A program made the translations under genes and the position numbers. A DNA stretch of 64,000 nt, taken from positions 521,485 to 585,484 of the forward strand of contig VZTI01005203.1 of NCBI GenBank assembly GCA_013397865.1, read 5' to 3'. The notes below the pieces were generated by a model that was not told where the DNA came from, did no database searches, and worked only from the letters and a program-made list of their open reading frames with translations. Positions 13,201 to 27,800 of this stretch are shown piece by piece (the first letter of the stretch is position 1; each line of letters opens with the position of its first letter). The stretch comes from Struthidea cinerea. Lineage: Eukaryota; Chordata; Aves; Passeriformes; Corcoracidae.

Positions 13201-16200
13201 CAGTCTTACATGCAAGGTGCCTTGGGATATAAAGCAAGTGGAAAAGCGGGGGAGGAAGCACCTGGAGTGCAGGAGCTTTCTGCTCACACTGCTGAAGGGA
13301 GCAGAGGAGGCTGTGTCTCCAAGTCTGTGTTGCTCTCGGAAAGGCCCTGGCTTAGGCTGTTGGTCAGCAGCAGCACCGTGCTGTGCCCTACTGTGCATAG
13401 ACCCAGGTAGGGGCTGGGCTTTCAGACCTGCCCGTGCCTTTGGCCTATGCGAGGGTTTTCCAGCTTCAGATGTCTTTTAAAAAAACCACGCAGCAAATAC
13501 CAGTAAAAGCAGAAAGTAGAAAGACATGCTCACAGAAATTTTCTTCTTTATTTAAGTTTCTGGGCTTGCATGTAGTGAATCTGTATGGTGGACAGTGCAA
13601 GCATTTTTTTCGGTTTCAATCAGCCCTAGGACTCATAGCCAAAGGAACCAGAGCAAGAAAGAAACGTATGCTTACTTCATGAATACACATTGCTGTTGCA
13701 GAGCACAGCAGTACTTTAAATAATTGAAAAGAGCTGCAATGAGCTGCCCTGACCAAAATTCATCATCCTTGGCCACCTGTTGTATGGATAGCATGCTATT
13801 TTTTGAACCACAAGGCATTCAGAGTATGCTGCTATATATGCTGGATAAATTAATAAATAAAATAAATAATGGGCAGAAAAGAACAGGAAAAAAAATCAGG
13901 CACATGGTGAATTGGTACATATTATAGTTACCTATATAATTAGCAGAATAAGTACTGGGGAAGCATTTTATATTGCCTACTCTAGTGTACATCTGTTGCC
14001 CAACTTTCTTTGTTTGCAAGTGTGTGGCTAGTTTGGGCAGCATGGCTCTAGCTAGCAGGCTACAAATAGGATCCATTTTGGGGCACGTTTTCCTTCTGGC
14101 CTGCAGCCTTTTTCTCCAGGTGGTGTGGAAGTAGTGCTTAGGTGGCCAAGGCTGCTGAGCTGTTTCAGTGGTTCCTCTTCTGCACGGCCATCTGATTTTG
14201 GCCAAACACATCTTTGTTGTGTAGGGGGGAGTTGGGCAAAAATATGTCCGTGAGTATGGTATGTGTCTGTTCAAAGGAAAACCTGGGTGGCTAGATGCAA
14301 ATGTCCCATTAATTTGCATTTGGTTTCTAAAGTTTGGTCATGGAAAACATTAATCAATACGTGAAAATAATTTTGCTCATTTTGTGCTTTTCTTGACAGT
14401 TTTCTCTCATTTCTAATCCATTTAATAATTATTTTTTTTTAGCCTCTGAGGTTAGTGTTTTCATCATGTTATTCCTCTACAGGTCTTTTATTTTTGTGGT
14501 TGTGGAGGAGGAGACAGTACTCAGGATATGCAGCTTCTAGCAGACACTCCTTCTGATGGATTTGGCATGATGAAAGACAAAAGGGGAGAACATCAAATCC
14601 AGCAAGGAAGGCAGGACAGTCTGGCAAGACTCTCCTAGTTTTTGGAGAGTTTCAATGAAAAGGGAGGAGAAAACTGTGCAATACCGTGAGACCAAACCAC
14701 GGTCCATAAATCAATCTAAGGAGACTGACATTTGTGAGGGGTTTTTTTCTCTCTTATAAAGTAAGCTAAATGTTTATGCCATAACTGGAGAGAAGCAATA
14801 AAAGGCAAAGGTTATAAACAAATCATTTGGTGCCAACAGAGGGTTCATAGATGCTGACAAGAAACAAATAAAGTGAATAAGGCCAGTACTCTGTTCTGAT
14901 AAATTTCATTGATTTCTGCACCTTGTCATTACGTTTGCAGCCTGCCCTGTTATCTTGTAGCTCCAAACCTTTCGTTATGGCTCCAGATGATAACAGCTGT
15001 TGATACACAGCAGTGACTACCATGGGGGTAAAGTACCATTTGCTAAGAAATAATTAGGAAAACCCCCACGTGTGGGTAGCTTTGATCTGCCTGTGGTGTT
15101 GTCCTTGCAGAGGACATTATATGCCAATACTGCATCTGTTTCCTGGGTGAGTTCATGAAGCCTTTATGAGAGCACACGTGCACTATAAAGCAGTGTAATC
15201 AGACAGGTCCCACTGGCTGAGTCATTGCAAGCAGTGTGCTGCTGTGCTGGGCCTGGTCTTCATGACAGCACTGTGTTAAGACTGTCCAATGTCCACCTTT
15301 TTCACAAAAACATGGGTACCTGGTGCTTTTTGCTGCTGTGGCTACCCTACTGTCAGTGCCGCACCAGGCAGTTTGTGACTACCACAGGTATCTGCTTACA
15401 CCAATAACAGCAACCTAGACGTGTCTGTAGTCTCAAGTCAGCAATATTGACAAAGACAGAAAGCTAAACAAGTAAAGCAGTGCCCAAATCGTGTCATTTC
15501 CTAGCAGTATAAGGTGAGGTATAAGGTAGCTCTGAATCCCAAGCATTTTGAGCAAATGACCATCTCCCCTTACCCTAGGCAAGCACAAATCTTCCCAGTA
15601 GTTTCTGGTTTGTTTCTGATCTGAGGCTGGATGAAGAAGGGGGCCTGAAGCACAGTCTGAAGGAACTTTTAGCAAGAGAGAGCACAGACTGTGTGGGTGT
15701 GTGGCATATATAGGCTGGTACTGGCATATGTTACAGGAGTGCAGGAAAACTGCCAAAGCACCTGCAGGCTGCTGCTTGGCAGCAACATTAGAAAGGTACC
15801 TGTTTCCCTCTCTCTTACTAATAATTGGTAAAAGACTAAGAAGAGTATGTATGTGTGGAGGAAAATCAGGATAAGAGGGCAAAAGGAGGAAAAACCAGGT
15901 CATGCATATAACACTGTCCACAATACTGGAAATAACTGTGGACCGTTCGTTATTTTGAAGAAACCCAAGCTCCAGCTATGCTGAGATGAATGAATTGGAA
16001 AGGAACTCCTCTTTATTCATTAAACATGTTGTATGGAGTTACTTATTGTAAGATTTCTATTCCTCTGCAGCCCAACCTTATCACATTATCTCAGGGTGCT
16101 GCAGTGTCCCTGCAGGGCTAAAAATGTTTTCAGAGGATCACAATTCCACTGGAGCTTTTCTGTTCTTTGCTTTTATATGATGATGTCTGTTTGTGGTCAG

Positions 16201-19200
16201 AAAAGGTTATTTGTTTAATAGTATTACCGGAGTAGCCCTGAATATATCACCTACTTCTGCCTTTGACCTAGTGTACTGCTTGCTGCAGTCCTGTCTGCCG
16301 CACCATCCTGAACTTTTTTACTTTTCTGCAGCTCCTGAGTATAAATAAAAGGCTGAAGACAAGTTCAGGGAGCCTGTGGATGTGGTTCCAAAGACTTCCT
16401 GCACAAATATATTTCAAGGACAGGTGTGGGCTCTGAGGCTGCTGTCAGCCAGGAGGGAAGGTAGAGTAAGGTTGGATGCTGTCACAGGAGGGATGACATG
16501 GCTCTCCAGGGACCTGCCTACTGCCACTCGTTGCTCTTCTTAAAGACACTGAGGTTACCTTGGAACAGACTTGCTTTCCCCCAGCAAAAAATACTGAGTT
16601 TTGGGGGTGATGAGGGGTACCTTTAACTGGAGGTGATATCGGAGTGCTAGGTATCAGCACATTCTGCTGATACCTAAACCTGAATCTTGGTTACACCTCT
16701 GACTTTGCTGACACTATTTCAGTTGGACAGAAGGATGTGGGCATGGAGGCTTAAACACTGTAATTCTTAACCTTCCTTATGAGGACATCTAGAAACCAAA
16801 AGTCAGATCCTTGGTTCATTCAAAGCCTTTGTCTTCACAGAATTTACACAGAGGATAAATCTTGGCCAGTGTATGTGTTCCATAATACCTTTTTCTTTAC
16901 AACTCTGGAATACAGTTACGTCTTAGAAGTTTTCATGGTCTTGTTGGCATTTTGCAGGGTTTCTTTCTTGCAACACCCTGGAATGCTGTGTTGCTTTTGG
17001 GAGATTGCCACACCACATTGTCTAGCCACAGGCTAAAGGATTTTATTTATTTTTATTTCACATTGTTTCAGCTGTTTTCACTTTTATTTCCATACTCCAG
17101 CAGAATTTCTTCATTAATGTGGCAGCACATCAGGTTTCTTGTTTTATGAGTTGTAGTTAGTTAAATAGCCTGCTGGATTTGTTTGCCCTTATGTGAGAAT
17201 TTTAATACTGTAGCAGCAACAGAATGAAAGGTGACATTGAGCTCTTACCGAAGTGAGGGAAGAGGTGGGAAAATTGTTCTCCCAGAACACTGCTGATCTG
17301 AGCTTTTTCTAGCTGTCATGTTCTTATTCAAATAAAGTCCCTGGATGAGACTATCAGTCTCGTAAGTGCAAAAAGAAATCTTTGCTAGAGCACATAGCAA
17401 TGTAATTTGCAGTGTAACTCTATGTGTGGTAAATTGCATGGACACAGACACATTGAGATCTTCTTCTACATACTCTGCATTCTTTGGTAACCATGATTTT
17501 TTAAAAAAGTAATTTATACAGTGGTTGCTTTTCTGAGCCTCTTGCTTGTGTGCTTTCTGTTCTGTTTTTCATTATGTAGCTTTTCTGTTACTAAGACTGC
17601 ATTAAATGACATACTTTATCTCTTTTACATTTTTTTGTCTTTGAGCCAGCCAAATGATCAATTAAACTGTCACTGTGAATGAAATCTGAAAACATTTGTT
17701 TATCAGTAGCAAGAGAAACGTTGGCTGTCCCGTCTAAGAGGTATAACTTAGCTTTCAGTCTTTTGTTATTTTCTTGGTTTCAGGGAACAGATAAGTACTG
17801 TTACCATCCATAATAGCGTGACTGTTCACAGAGGGGCTGCTGAAGGCTTTATTGTAATAATAAGGTGAAACTGATATGAAGGGACTCATCTTGTACAATA
17901 AAACATAGCTCTGTTTACTGATCTAGAAAAGGAGGAAATGTCTGAAGACCTCCCTCTTGTTTCTCTTGCAGGATTACCTTGACTGTATCACTGATCAGAC
18001 CAAGCTCTCCCTGGGAACAGAGGAGCGATCGGCCCTGTTTGGAAACATACGGGATATCTACCATTTCAACAGGTAAATTCATACTTAACTAAATGAAAAC
18101 AGTTCAATAGCCTGTGTTAATGAGAGGGAGCAAACCAGCCAAGTACACTTTTATCACTTTAAAATGGCCAAGATCTATAAATTGAGAAATTATCTAATTT
18201 TAGTTCTAAGCAAAGTTGGTTTGCTGAGACCAGCTTTTTATTAGTTGTTTATTTGATGAATCAAGTGTGGTCTCCTTTTACCTTTTTTGCTTTTATGCTG
18301 GGTATTTACAAGAATGTAAGTCTAACCTGCTCTGTGCCTTAACTGAGCATAATGCTAGACCACTGTAAAATAAATTCTTGCCTTAATGAAGAGATGTTTT
18401 ATCCCTACTATATCGGCTCCTTTTGTGTACCTATGTACATCACCTAGGTCTGGCTTTTGTAGTGTTTTATGCTACTAGGTACTCCCTGAATTAATTTCTC
18501 TAAACTGTATTCAAGTACCTTTCCTTCATTGAAGCTTTCTGTTCAGCCTTCTCTAAAACTCTGCAGATGGGATTCTAGCGTATATTGGGAGCCTGAAGTA
18601 AAATTTCTTGCTTGCATAGCTGGTGCCACATTGTGTGGGATCTCAGTATCTGCAGTTTTAAGAGCATGCTGCTGCTGCTACTTTTGTCTGAATCCTCTGT
18701 TACTATAAAAATTATTAACTTATTCAGCATTTAAGGAAAACCTGAATATTCAACAGATGCAGGAAATATATTTTACATAAAGTTCTCACTTCTTTTATAT
18801 CCCAATACTCCCTTAAAAGCTGTCTTAGCTTTGCTGTAGTTGACAAGGCATGTCCCAAACTACTGTGCTCGTTGAAGAACAACAGATAATTTAATTGAAT
18901 CAAAAGAGGGTTCTGAAGTGGAGCACTTGTGTCAAAGATCATCTTCAATGTTTTTCCATCATCATGGGAAGTTACTTTTAAAGGCTTTAACTGCTGGGAT
19001 TGCTGTTTAGTGTCAAAGGAAAGAGTGAGAATGGATCTATTCAGAATATGTGGACAAAGATGAAACCTAAAATCTTTTCCTGAAGCTTAAAATAGCTGCT
19101 GCAGGGTAATGGAAATATGCTTAACTAGAAAGCTGCTGTGTCCTGCTTCAGCTGCAACAACTGACTTTACTGAATGTCTAACAGCTGGAAAATACATAGT

Positions 19201-21792
19201 GGGAGCATGCTAAAACAGGCTCATTGACTGTTTTAGAGCCATGAGACAATGATTGTGAGCTTACAGATTCCCAGTGGTCACAGAATGGAAAAACACAGTC
19301 CTGGCCATTATATTTTCTGATCCTTCAAAAGCAAAAAAAATGACAGACTTGATAGCTAGGATGCATTTATGCCGGCTTCACTGCAAATATTACCTACTAA
19401 AAATACTTTCAGGTATGATCAATTGTTATACAGAATTACTGAGCTGTGCAGAAAAAAAATGCAGCTGTTAAAAAGCAAAAGAAAAAGCAGTTTGGGGGAA
19501 TTTTAGAGATAGATATGTTAAAATGGTTAAAAGTCACTGGAAAGTTGTCCTCTAGAAAATTGCTAATGTATTTCAGGCCTTCTGATACAAAGTTCTGCTT
19601 GGAAATTGTGAGTTCTTAAAACTGAACACTCACTGTAGATCCCAATATAGCTTCAAGGATTAAGTTTACTCCTGTGTGAAATTTGGCATTCTGGGTCCTA
19701 AACATACTCTGGAGCCTTTTTATTTATTCTTAGCTTCAGGAAAAAAGGTCCACTTGGCAGTTTTATGTTAGTAGTCTCAGACGTTTTTCGTGAGCATGAT
19801 TTTATAGATTCAGAATTACCTTGTTTTTCTCAACTTTGAATTTGACCTTTAATCAATAATCAAAGGTTTCAGTCTTGGTTTTTTTCAGACTTGGTGATCT
19901 GAGAAATTTCATTTCAGTAAATAGGATTTTCTCTCAGCTAAACTACCTAGGATTTTCAGGCAGTGTGTTGAATGGCAAGAATGGTGGTCATCATGGTAAC
20001 TGCTAGTCCTGTGATTATGATCTCTTTTTGAAAAACAATTTCTTTCTGAGTTTCATGGTGGTAAGGTCTGGCTTCTTCTGAGGAGAAGCTATCATAAAAC
20101 CAAAATATCAAAGCATAAGACTTTCATTCATTTGAAAAGACAATGTATGCACTGTATGCAAAATTGTCAGTCTTTATGCTTCCCTCTCTCATCCCAAAGG
20201 AGTTAGCATTAGCTCCCGATGATGTTCGTACAAATTCAGGTTTTCCCAGCCCGTAATAAACCAAGCTATATAGCTCAGTACGTGGTCTGAAGTGGCACTG
20301 GAACCTGTGTCATGCTTCAGTCTGAATCTTGTTAGTGATCCAGCTGAAAGAGCACGGAGTTCCTCCAGCAGTGCTCGCTCGTGCTCCCTGCCTGGCTGGC
20401 TGGCACAAGCCAATTGCAGAGGCCAAGAACTGTGACCAACAGAAAACCTCTGGATGTTCAGGTGAACAGGACCAACACTTTTCTCTGTTGTTTTTTCTGC
20501 CTCCTGCCAGGTACTTAAATGTAGCCTATAATAGTAGCCCTGCTTTTTCACATGTCAGCTTGGTGTTATAGGGATTTATTTAAGATTTTCAGGATGCCTG
20601 AGCATGACAGTTTTACTGTTTTTACAGTGGCAGACTGCTCTTACCAATCCTGTTCTTACCAGCCAGATGAGACAGAAGAGAGTGCAGTATAGGTAACAAA
20701 CTCTTTCAAAAACAGCCCTTGCACTATAGTTTTGTGCTGTAGACACAAACCACTAGTCTGTTTACCACATAAACATGGACTCATTGCATGAATATATAAA
20801 ATCTTTAAGTGTTCCTTTTCTGTATTGTGAAGGAGAAATGACGTGGTTTTATTAGAGACCAGCAGGTATAAAATGACAGTCCAGGTGCTAGATACTCTAA
20901 GCCATCAGGACAATGTCTGGCTGCCAGACAGCAGGAATCCTCTGAGCCTGTTTGACATGTTTGATGTTATTTCCAAAACTCATGTGTGGGACACAGCCAG
21001 TCAGTATAAATAATGGCTGTGGTCACCATTGCTACAGCTTGCTTCTTTTGCTGATGTAAATGAGCTTCATGAGTGTGGGGTATCAAGCAAGGGTCATATT
21101 TTTATTCCCATTTTGATGAAAGGAGAAATTGAGGTACAGAGATTAAATTGTCACTGTACAAAGTGACTTAGTGACCACTGAAACTAAGGTCTTTGCTCCT
21201 TGTGACTGCATATTGATTTCTCCCTTTCCTTCCTCCAGTAATTAGAGAGGCAAAGAACAAGTCAGGAAACTCTTCTGGTTTACTGGTTTTTGTACATGCA
21301 GAGGGAAATTGTGTCTGCTTACAGGGGAAAAGGGTAGTTCCCTAGATACGGGCATAGGAACTCTTAGGCAAAACTTGTTCAGGGAACCAGCTGTGAATCG
21401 GGAGAAAAGTAGCCCTAAATGAAAAATCATCTGTGGGAGTGTGTGTGTAGGGGAAGGGTGAGGGGAAGGGTTGGGGGAGGAGGGTGAGGAGGGTGAGGAG
21501 AAGAAGAAAATTCTATTAGAGAACAATCTGACAGAAAACTCAGTTTTTTCTCTCATTTTTCTGAGTATATCTTTCAGTAAGACTGAAAACTCTTTTGATT
21601 AAGGAGATACCTTTGAAGTTTTCTTCTTTTACTTGAACTCTTTCTTTCACTGAATTTTTTTTCGAGAGCTGAGTTTCACTCAACAGCAAACTGGCTCCCT
21701 TATTGCTTTGCACCTATTCAAATGAATTAATTTTCTTTTTGGCATGTCAAAATTATAAAATCCTCTCAGGTGTTGTTTTTATGCATGTAGAA

Positions 21793-21823
<31 letters not shown>

Positions 21824-24800
21824 TATATATTCCCTTCCAGAAAACCTTTTTCAGGCTAACCACTTTATCTTCAATGAAGAGACACACTAAAAGTAGACTA
21901 ACTTTCCTGAGTGAGCTTCTTAACATTCTTCATGTATGAAAAATATGTCCCTAGTTCTCACCAATATTTTTCAGAGCAGTTCCTCATCTCCCTTGGTCAA
22001 GTAAAACTTGTAGAACATAAAAAGTCTTTATAGGACAGTGCACATGCTTCAGTAACTTTTAAATTTTCTTAGTTATTTTCTTAGTTAGTTGATATACAAG
22101 CTACATAGCTGGCTGACTGCACCACTATGATTGTTGTAAAAGAGCTGTCAGTCACAGAGTCATAGAACAGTTTGGGTTGGAAGGCACCTTTAAGGGTCAG
22201 ATGACCCTTATGTCCAGCCTCCTTGCAATGACCAGGGACATCTTCAATTAGATTAGGTTACTCAGAGCCCCATCCAACCTGGCCTTGAATGTTTCTAGGG
22301 ATGGGACATCTCCCTGAAGGAAGAGGCTCAGCTTTGCTTAGCAGAACAACCATGGTCATTCTGACAACTTGAATTTTGAAATAGTGGGAATACCATTTCC
22401 TTAAGTTCTCCTCTGCCTGCAAATAAAAAACCCCAGCAGCTGGGGGAAAGAGGGTCATCAAAAGGGTTCTTGTTCCCTTTTTAGGACTCCCTGCATCATT
22501 AAGTGCTGCCATGAATGGTGCAGCGCTGTCTGGTTCTGAATATACAGGTGTCTATTCCAAGGTGTGCCATAATTGTCTTACCTTGTCCCGTTCTTTGTTT
22601 TAGTGAACTTCTGCAAGATTTGGAAAACTGTGAAAATGATCCTGTGGCTATAGCAGATTGTTTTGTCTCCAAGGTAAGTCTGCATCACCAGCTGCAGAGA
22701 GATATGGGGGAAATAAAATTAATTTATTAACTTTTGAGACCTAATTCTGATAGCTTTTGTAAAGTTAACCAAGAAAATCAGCAAATCTATGGAAAAGGAA
22801 TTAATTTCTCTTAGTAATTGATAGGGATATGCCTCTGATTTGCATTTCTAAAAAATCAAGGCAAAGATGCCATTTTCTTCACTAAGCGTATCTGAACTGG
22901 TGGAGCTGTTGACTGAGTTAATTTTTAGGGTTTGCTATTTTTTTTGTCAGCTATTACAGGGGTTCTCTTTGTTACTTCCATCTGTTAATGTGGGTGATCA
23001 AGTGGTACTCTCCAGTTACGCCTTGTCGGCTTAAAAACAACTAGAGAATAAAACTCGGCTGCATTCCTAGAAAGGGTAGTAACATTAACATACAAAATGT
23101 GGCCATATTGTTTCCTGAGAATTTTTCCCAAAACCCACAACTGTATCTTTAATTTTCTTTTTAAATGGGATGGCCCAAAATCTAGCCTTAAGATTCAAAT
23201 CTCATTCTCTCTGAAATGCTTTGAATTTTCTGAACATTGATCTGACATCTTGATTGTGTTGGACAATACTGAAGCCAAAAATATGGAGTAAGGGAAATTG
23301 TTAGGTGCAGGAGAAAAACAGGGAAGGACGTGGCCTTCATTGTAGGAAACACAGAGAGCTAGTCAGGGAGAAGAGGAATGGCTATAATGAGTAGGACTAC
23401 AAGAAATTAAATAATTTGAGCTATAGATGATGCTAGTTCACTGCAGACTTCACCAGAGAATCTACATATGCCTCGAATCTGTAGAGCCCAAATGCGTTAA
23501 AAAAATAATTCTATCTCTGTGGTATTTCTGGAGGAAGAGGGGTCATGTAGTTGTTTAAATTTGGATAAACTCTCTATAGGTGTGTTTTCCTTTTTGCATT
23601 AAAAAAAACCCAACAAAAAACCAAAATGAAAAAACAAACACAAAAAAACCCCCAAAGAAACCACAAAGCCAAAGCCTGTCATGTTTTATACTTTGTCCCG
23701 AACTCAGCATTGCCAGCACCAAGCACTCAATGTAATAAGTGTAACACATGGATTTGGGATTAACTGGACCACCCTCTCATTGTGGTCCCGTAATTTGTTT
23801 GGCACTGTTGTGACGTAAGGGATTTTATAGCAAATTAGAGTGATGATACCAGCTAAGTGCTGCTGTTTCCCCAGATCACTCGCTTCAGCTGAGTTTGAGA
23901 AAGTTGCAATTTATGTAGTAATTGGTCTTTTGTAAGCACTAAGAGACCTTAGTGTTGGCACCACTACTACAGAAGTAGGATGCATTTTTTCTCCATTGCA
24001 GTGGGGTTTATGGCATGTTGTTATTGCTACAGATAGCCTGGATTGAATTGAAGGAGAGAGAGAATGGGATAAGAGCAAGTGAAAAGTCCTGCTTTGTGGC
24101 GGCTGATTAGCCAGTGGTACAGGAAACAGAGAGAGCTCTTGTAAGAGGGTCTTTGCTGCCAGAGACTTATCGGTTATGGTGAGGGAAAGAAGCCTGTCCC
24201 GGGATGCCTGTTCGGTTATGGTAATGTACCCCAGTTCTGATTTCCCTGGCTGGCTCCTGGTGTTAGCCACACCCCTGCATTTAAGATAGATATGTCACAT
24301 GTTCGGGGTCATTGCCTCTGGAACCCTTCACGAGTTGAAGCAATAAACTGCTGTCTGTGGAACTCTACGCAAGGACCCTTCTCAACTCCTTGCCGTCGGA
24401 TTCATATTACTGAAGCCATCCCTGCGTCTGTATGTTCATGCATGTGAGCCACAGGACCAGAACGGACTCAGTAATACTGCTTCTGGAACAGAATAGCCCC
24501 ATGTGCAGTCTGGCTGACTAGGAAACAGCTTAACAAAAAAGATCTGGGGTCCTGGTGGGCAAGAAGTTGTGAATTACTGCACTCTGCAACAGAGTGCCTA
24601 TGCAAGTAAAGGCCAATTGGGAGGCCTTCACTGTATCTACAGATAAAACAGTTTGGAGCTGGTAGATATTTCTTCTGTATTGCTTGCTTACAGCTGGGAC
24701 TGCTGGGACTACTCCTGCTGGGATGCAAAACAGAGATGGTGCAACTGATAATAAGAAGTCCAGGAAAAAATTGTGTTCTCATCCAAATTGGCCAACTGAA

Positions 24801-27800
24801 AGGGCTTGTCTGGTAGACTTTCTGGCCATTAGTTCCAAAACCCATCTGCATATCATTGCTTGTGCCTTTTGTTCCCTTGTTGAATGCTTTTAGCATTTGT
24901 ATTATTGGCAGGCAACTGCCTGATGGCTCAGAAATTGCTGGAGATTGCAGTACTAGCAGGCATTTTTTAGCTTCATCCAGACAAGTGCAAACACTTAAAA
25001 GCAAAATCAAACAATACCAAAATACCCCACAGTTCTGGTTTTGGCCGTGAGGATTTCATTACAGCAACTGCTGACTGTCTTAACAGACTCCAGTTGTCTA
25101 TTCTTGGTTGCTTGTGTCTTCCCAGCACTGAAAAGTGGAAATAAAACTGCCTTTTTTGGCAGCATGTGCTTCTTCAATCTTACGGGACTTTGGCCATTTA
25201 TTGTTTCATTGCTTCAAGTGCGTTAGATCTTCACTGTGAGTTCAGCACGGGGATATTATCATGCTGAAGTCATAGCTCACAGCCTTAGCTAATGGATGTA
25301 GCTGTGCTGGAGCTTCTTGAATGCTTCCAGTGGAACTGTGCTTAGGTTACACGAGCTCTGGATCTAGTGCCATTTTTTCACCCTACTGAGAATACACTCT
25401 AGGTGTTGGGAAGTTTAAGGTATAACAAGTTTTCACTGTAGGTACTGTGTTTGCTTTTTGCAGTCTTATGAAGTTCAGTAACTGCATAAAGTAAAAGTTG
25501 TTTCTTTCTTAGGATTCATGTGAAGTCACACAAAGTTGGTTTGCATGTATAACAGAACAGTTATGGTTAAAGTAACTCTGGAGCTTGTTGGTACTAAAAT
25601 GTTTTATATTTTTGAAGACATCTGGGGAGCTTAATTTTTGAAGTTTTGGATCATTCTCTTTGGACTTGACTTAGTTATTTGGTTTTGCTCAATAAAATTT
25701 ATTGTATAGCATATTATACTTCTCTCACACAATCATACATGACTGTGTTTCCTGTGTATAACTTTCATGCTTGGGTAGTAAAAAGCCTTGTAACTGTTAA
25801 GGGAAAGGATTATCAAAACCCGCTTTAGCGTACTTTGAACAAAAACACATAATTGTGGATTTGAATCATTATCTTAACATCTTTTGTGCTGAGTGCCCAA
25901 AGTAAATAGCCCCTAAAATGGCAGCTTTGATTTGTTAACAGACTTCACCAGTGTCTTCAGTCTAAACTAGCCTGTAATGTAAAACTCATTAACCAATAAA
26001 ATAGTGATGCTAAGCTATGACTTTATGGAAATGTAAATATTTAATAGCAACTTACAGCATTGTATTGAATCCCTTCGCTTCCCAATGTTGTAATACATTA
26101 ATAACTCACAGGCAGATAGACACAAATGCAGAAAAGCACACTTATTTTAAAACCTGCTGTCCAATCATGAATTGCTGTCTTTCTGCCTCAAGATGCAGAT
26201 GGTGTGGATGGGTATTAGTTTAACAGCGTGGGATGGCTGCTGCATGGAATTAACCTGCCTCTGAGGGTAGTGTTGTACTAGTTTATACCAGTTCTGATCC
26301 TCCCTCTTTGTCTTGAAGAACTGGATTAACACTCGTATGTAGAAGGTCTTGGAGATATTTTGCTGGTAACTGTAATTGGAGACTGATAAAAGGTTCCAGG
26401 GCAAGCTTAGCTATGGCTTAATTATTCACACAGAGGACTGTTTATAAGGGGGTTTTGCCAGTTCAGTCTTTCATTTTCACAGTAATGATGCCAGTGTTAA
26501 TTAGAAGATTGACTTCAGTATTCTACAAGTTTACATTTAAGTGAGTTGTTTTAAAGGAGAGCTGAATTCTGGCACATCGCTCTTCTCACTCAGCACCCCA
26601 GAAATTCAGAACATATGTTTTCTGAAAGGTACATTAACATCTTAACCAAGGGGAGAGGGAGAATTACTTTAATCTAGCATCTCATTAGTGAAGAGGAGAT
26701 CCAGGCAATTGGCTTCAGTTTGCACACTGACTCCGCTCATTTTCTCAGTCTCCATTTTCTTTTAAAGTGCCTTTTATGGCTATAAAAAAGCAAAGTGCAC
26801 CAAGAGTTTGAGGGAAGATCTGGAATATATGTGGAAGAGATGTGCAGTGAATTGATTCCGCTGTGAGGCACCAGTATAAGTATAGCTGGGGTCTCAAGTT
26901 CACACTTGGCTTTGCACTTGAGGGTGACTTTCAGTCAGTGTGGTTGAACTCTCAGCTTGAGTCTCAGGTTTTTAGAGCTTCTACCACAACAGCTTTGGGC
27001 CCCCAGATTTAAACTGATCTCTGGAGCAATTCCAGTCTCTGTGCAGAGATCAGTTTTAATCTGGTCTGAAGACAGCTGACATGAACAAAACTGTTTTCAA
27101 GCTGAGTAAGTTTAAGAATGTCCAAAGAAATACTGATGAGCATAGCTGGTGTTTTCCTTTCGTTGGGAAAGTATTTGGGAAGTTATTAAATCCATCTTAG
27201 TTCTGCTTTTTCTGTTGCTCCTGTACTGAGCAGTGCAGTTTTGTCAGGATGAGGAAGAACTTCTCTTGGACATGGCTCTCTTGGCCACTTTCCCAACATG
27301 TTCACATTAATCCGGCCAATGCCTGGGCAAGGTGTATGATGTTGATTCACAAGAGATCTGCAAGTTTGAGTGCGTATCAACAATCTCATCCTGGAGGCAA
27401 AACACATGTCCTTGACTTTCTCCTGGCGCTATGCTCACATTGCTCAGTAGAAGTAAATGCTCTCTGATGGCTCTGTGTGGTGAAACGAGCTGTGGCTCAC
27501 TGGAGCGAGTACACACGTAAGTGCAGTATGGAATTTGGTGTTATGTCTGTTCAGAAAGCAGGGATGATTGTGAAACCATTCTTAAGCTTTAGAAGTATTG
27601 AGGGCATAAGAGACTATCTTTTTTTTTTTTTTTTTAAATACCGATTTTTTCCATTTAATAGCTAGACTAAAATTCTTTAAAAACAAAAAAAAAAAACAAA
27701 CAACAAAAAAAACCCCAAACAAACAAACAAAAAAAAAACACAAAAAACCCCCACCCAAAAAACCAAAAAACCCCATTAAAAGTAGTTCTGACCTTGTGTA

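Larger units (their letters stand above)
1237..17971 (+). other. PLEKHG1 intron 1 (about 16.7 kb)
   Basis: This long intron separates the first DH exon from the second. Apart from the CR1 pieces at 3,492-5,050, a small CpG-rich patch near 12,670-12,795 and short A/T tracts, I see no feature. Open frames of 120-166 codons on the minus strand (near 9,225-10,044, 13,819-14,319 and 15,433-15,921) show no recognisable domain and are treated as chance. Confidence 0.85.
18073..22603 (+). other. PLEKHG1 intron 2 (about 4.5 kb)
   Basis: It contains a G/A-rich tract near 21,440-21,510, an AT microsatellite at 21,791-21,830 and a CR1 fragment at about 22,153-22,320. Nothing else is supported. Confidence 0.85.

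Noticed and set aside
13819..14319. 166-codon minus-strand frame
   Set aside because: It runs through AT-rich intron with an (AATA)n stretch and shows no domain or gene context.
15433..15921. 162-codon minus-strand frame rich in Leu and Phe
   Set aside because: The composition reflects local base content. No signal peptide plus domain pattern or homology is visible.
24468..25010. 180-codon open frame on the minus strand
   Set aside because: No recognisable domain, no splice or promoter context, and it lies within a PLEKHG1 intron. Lengths like this arise by chance in a 64-kb window.
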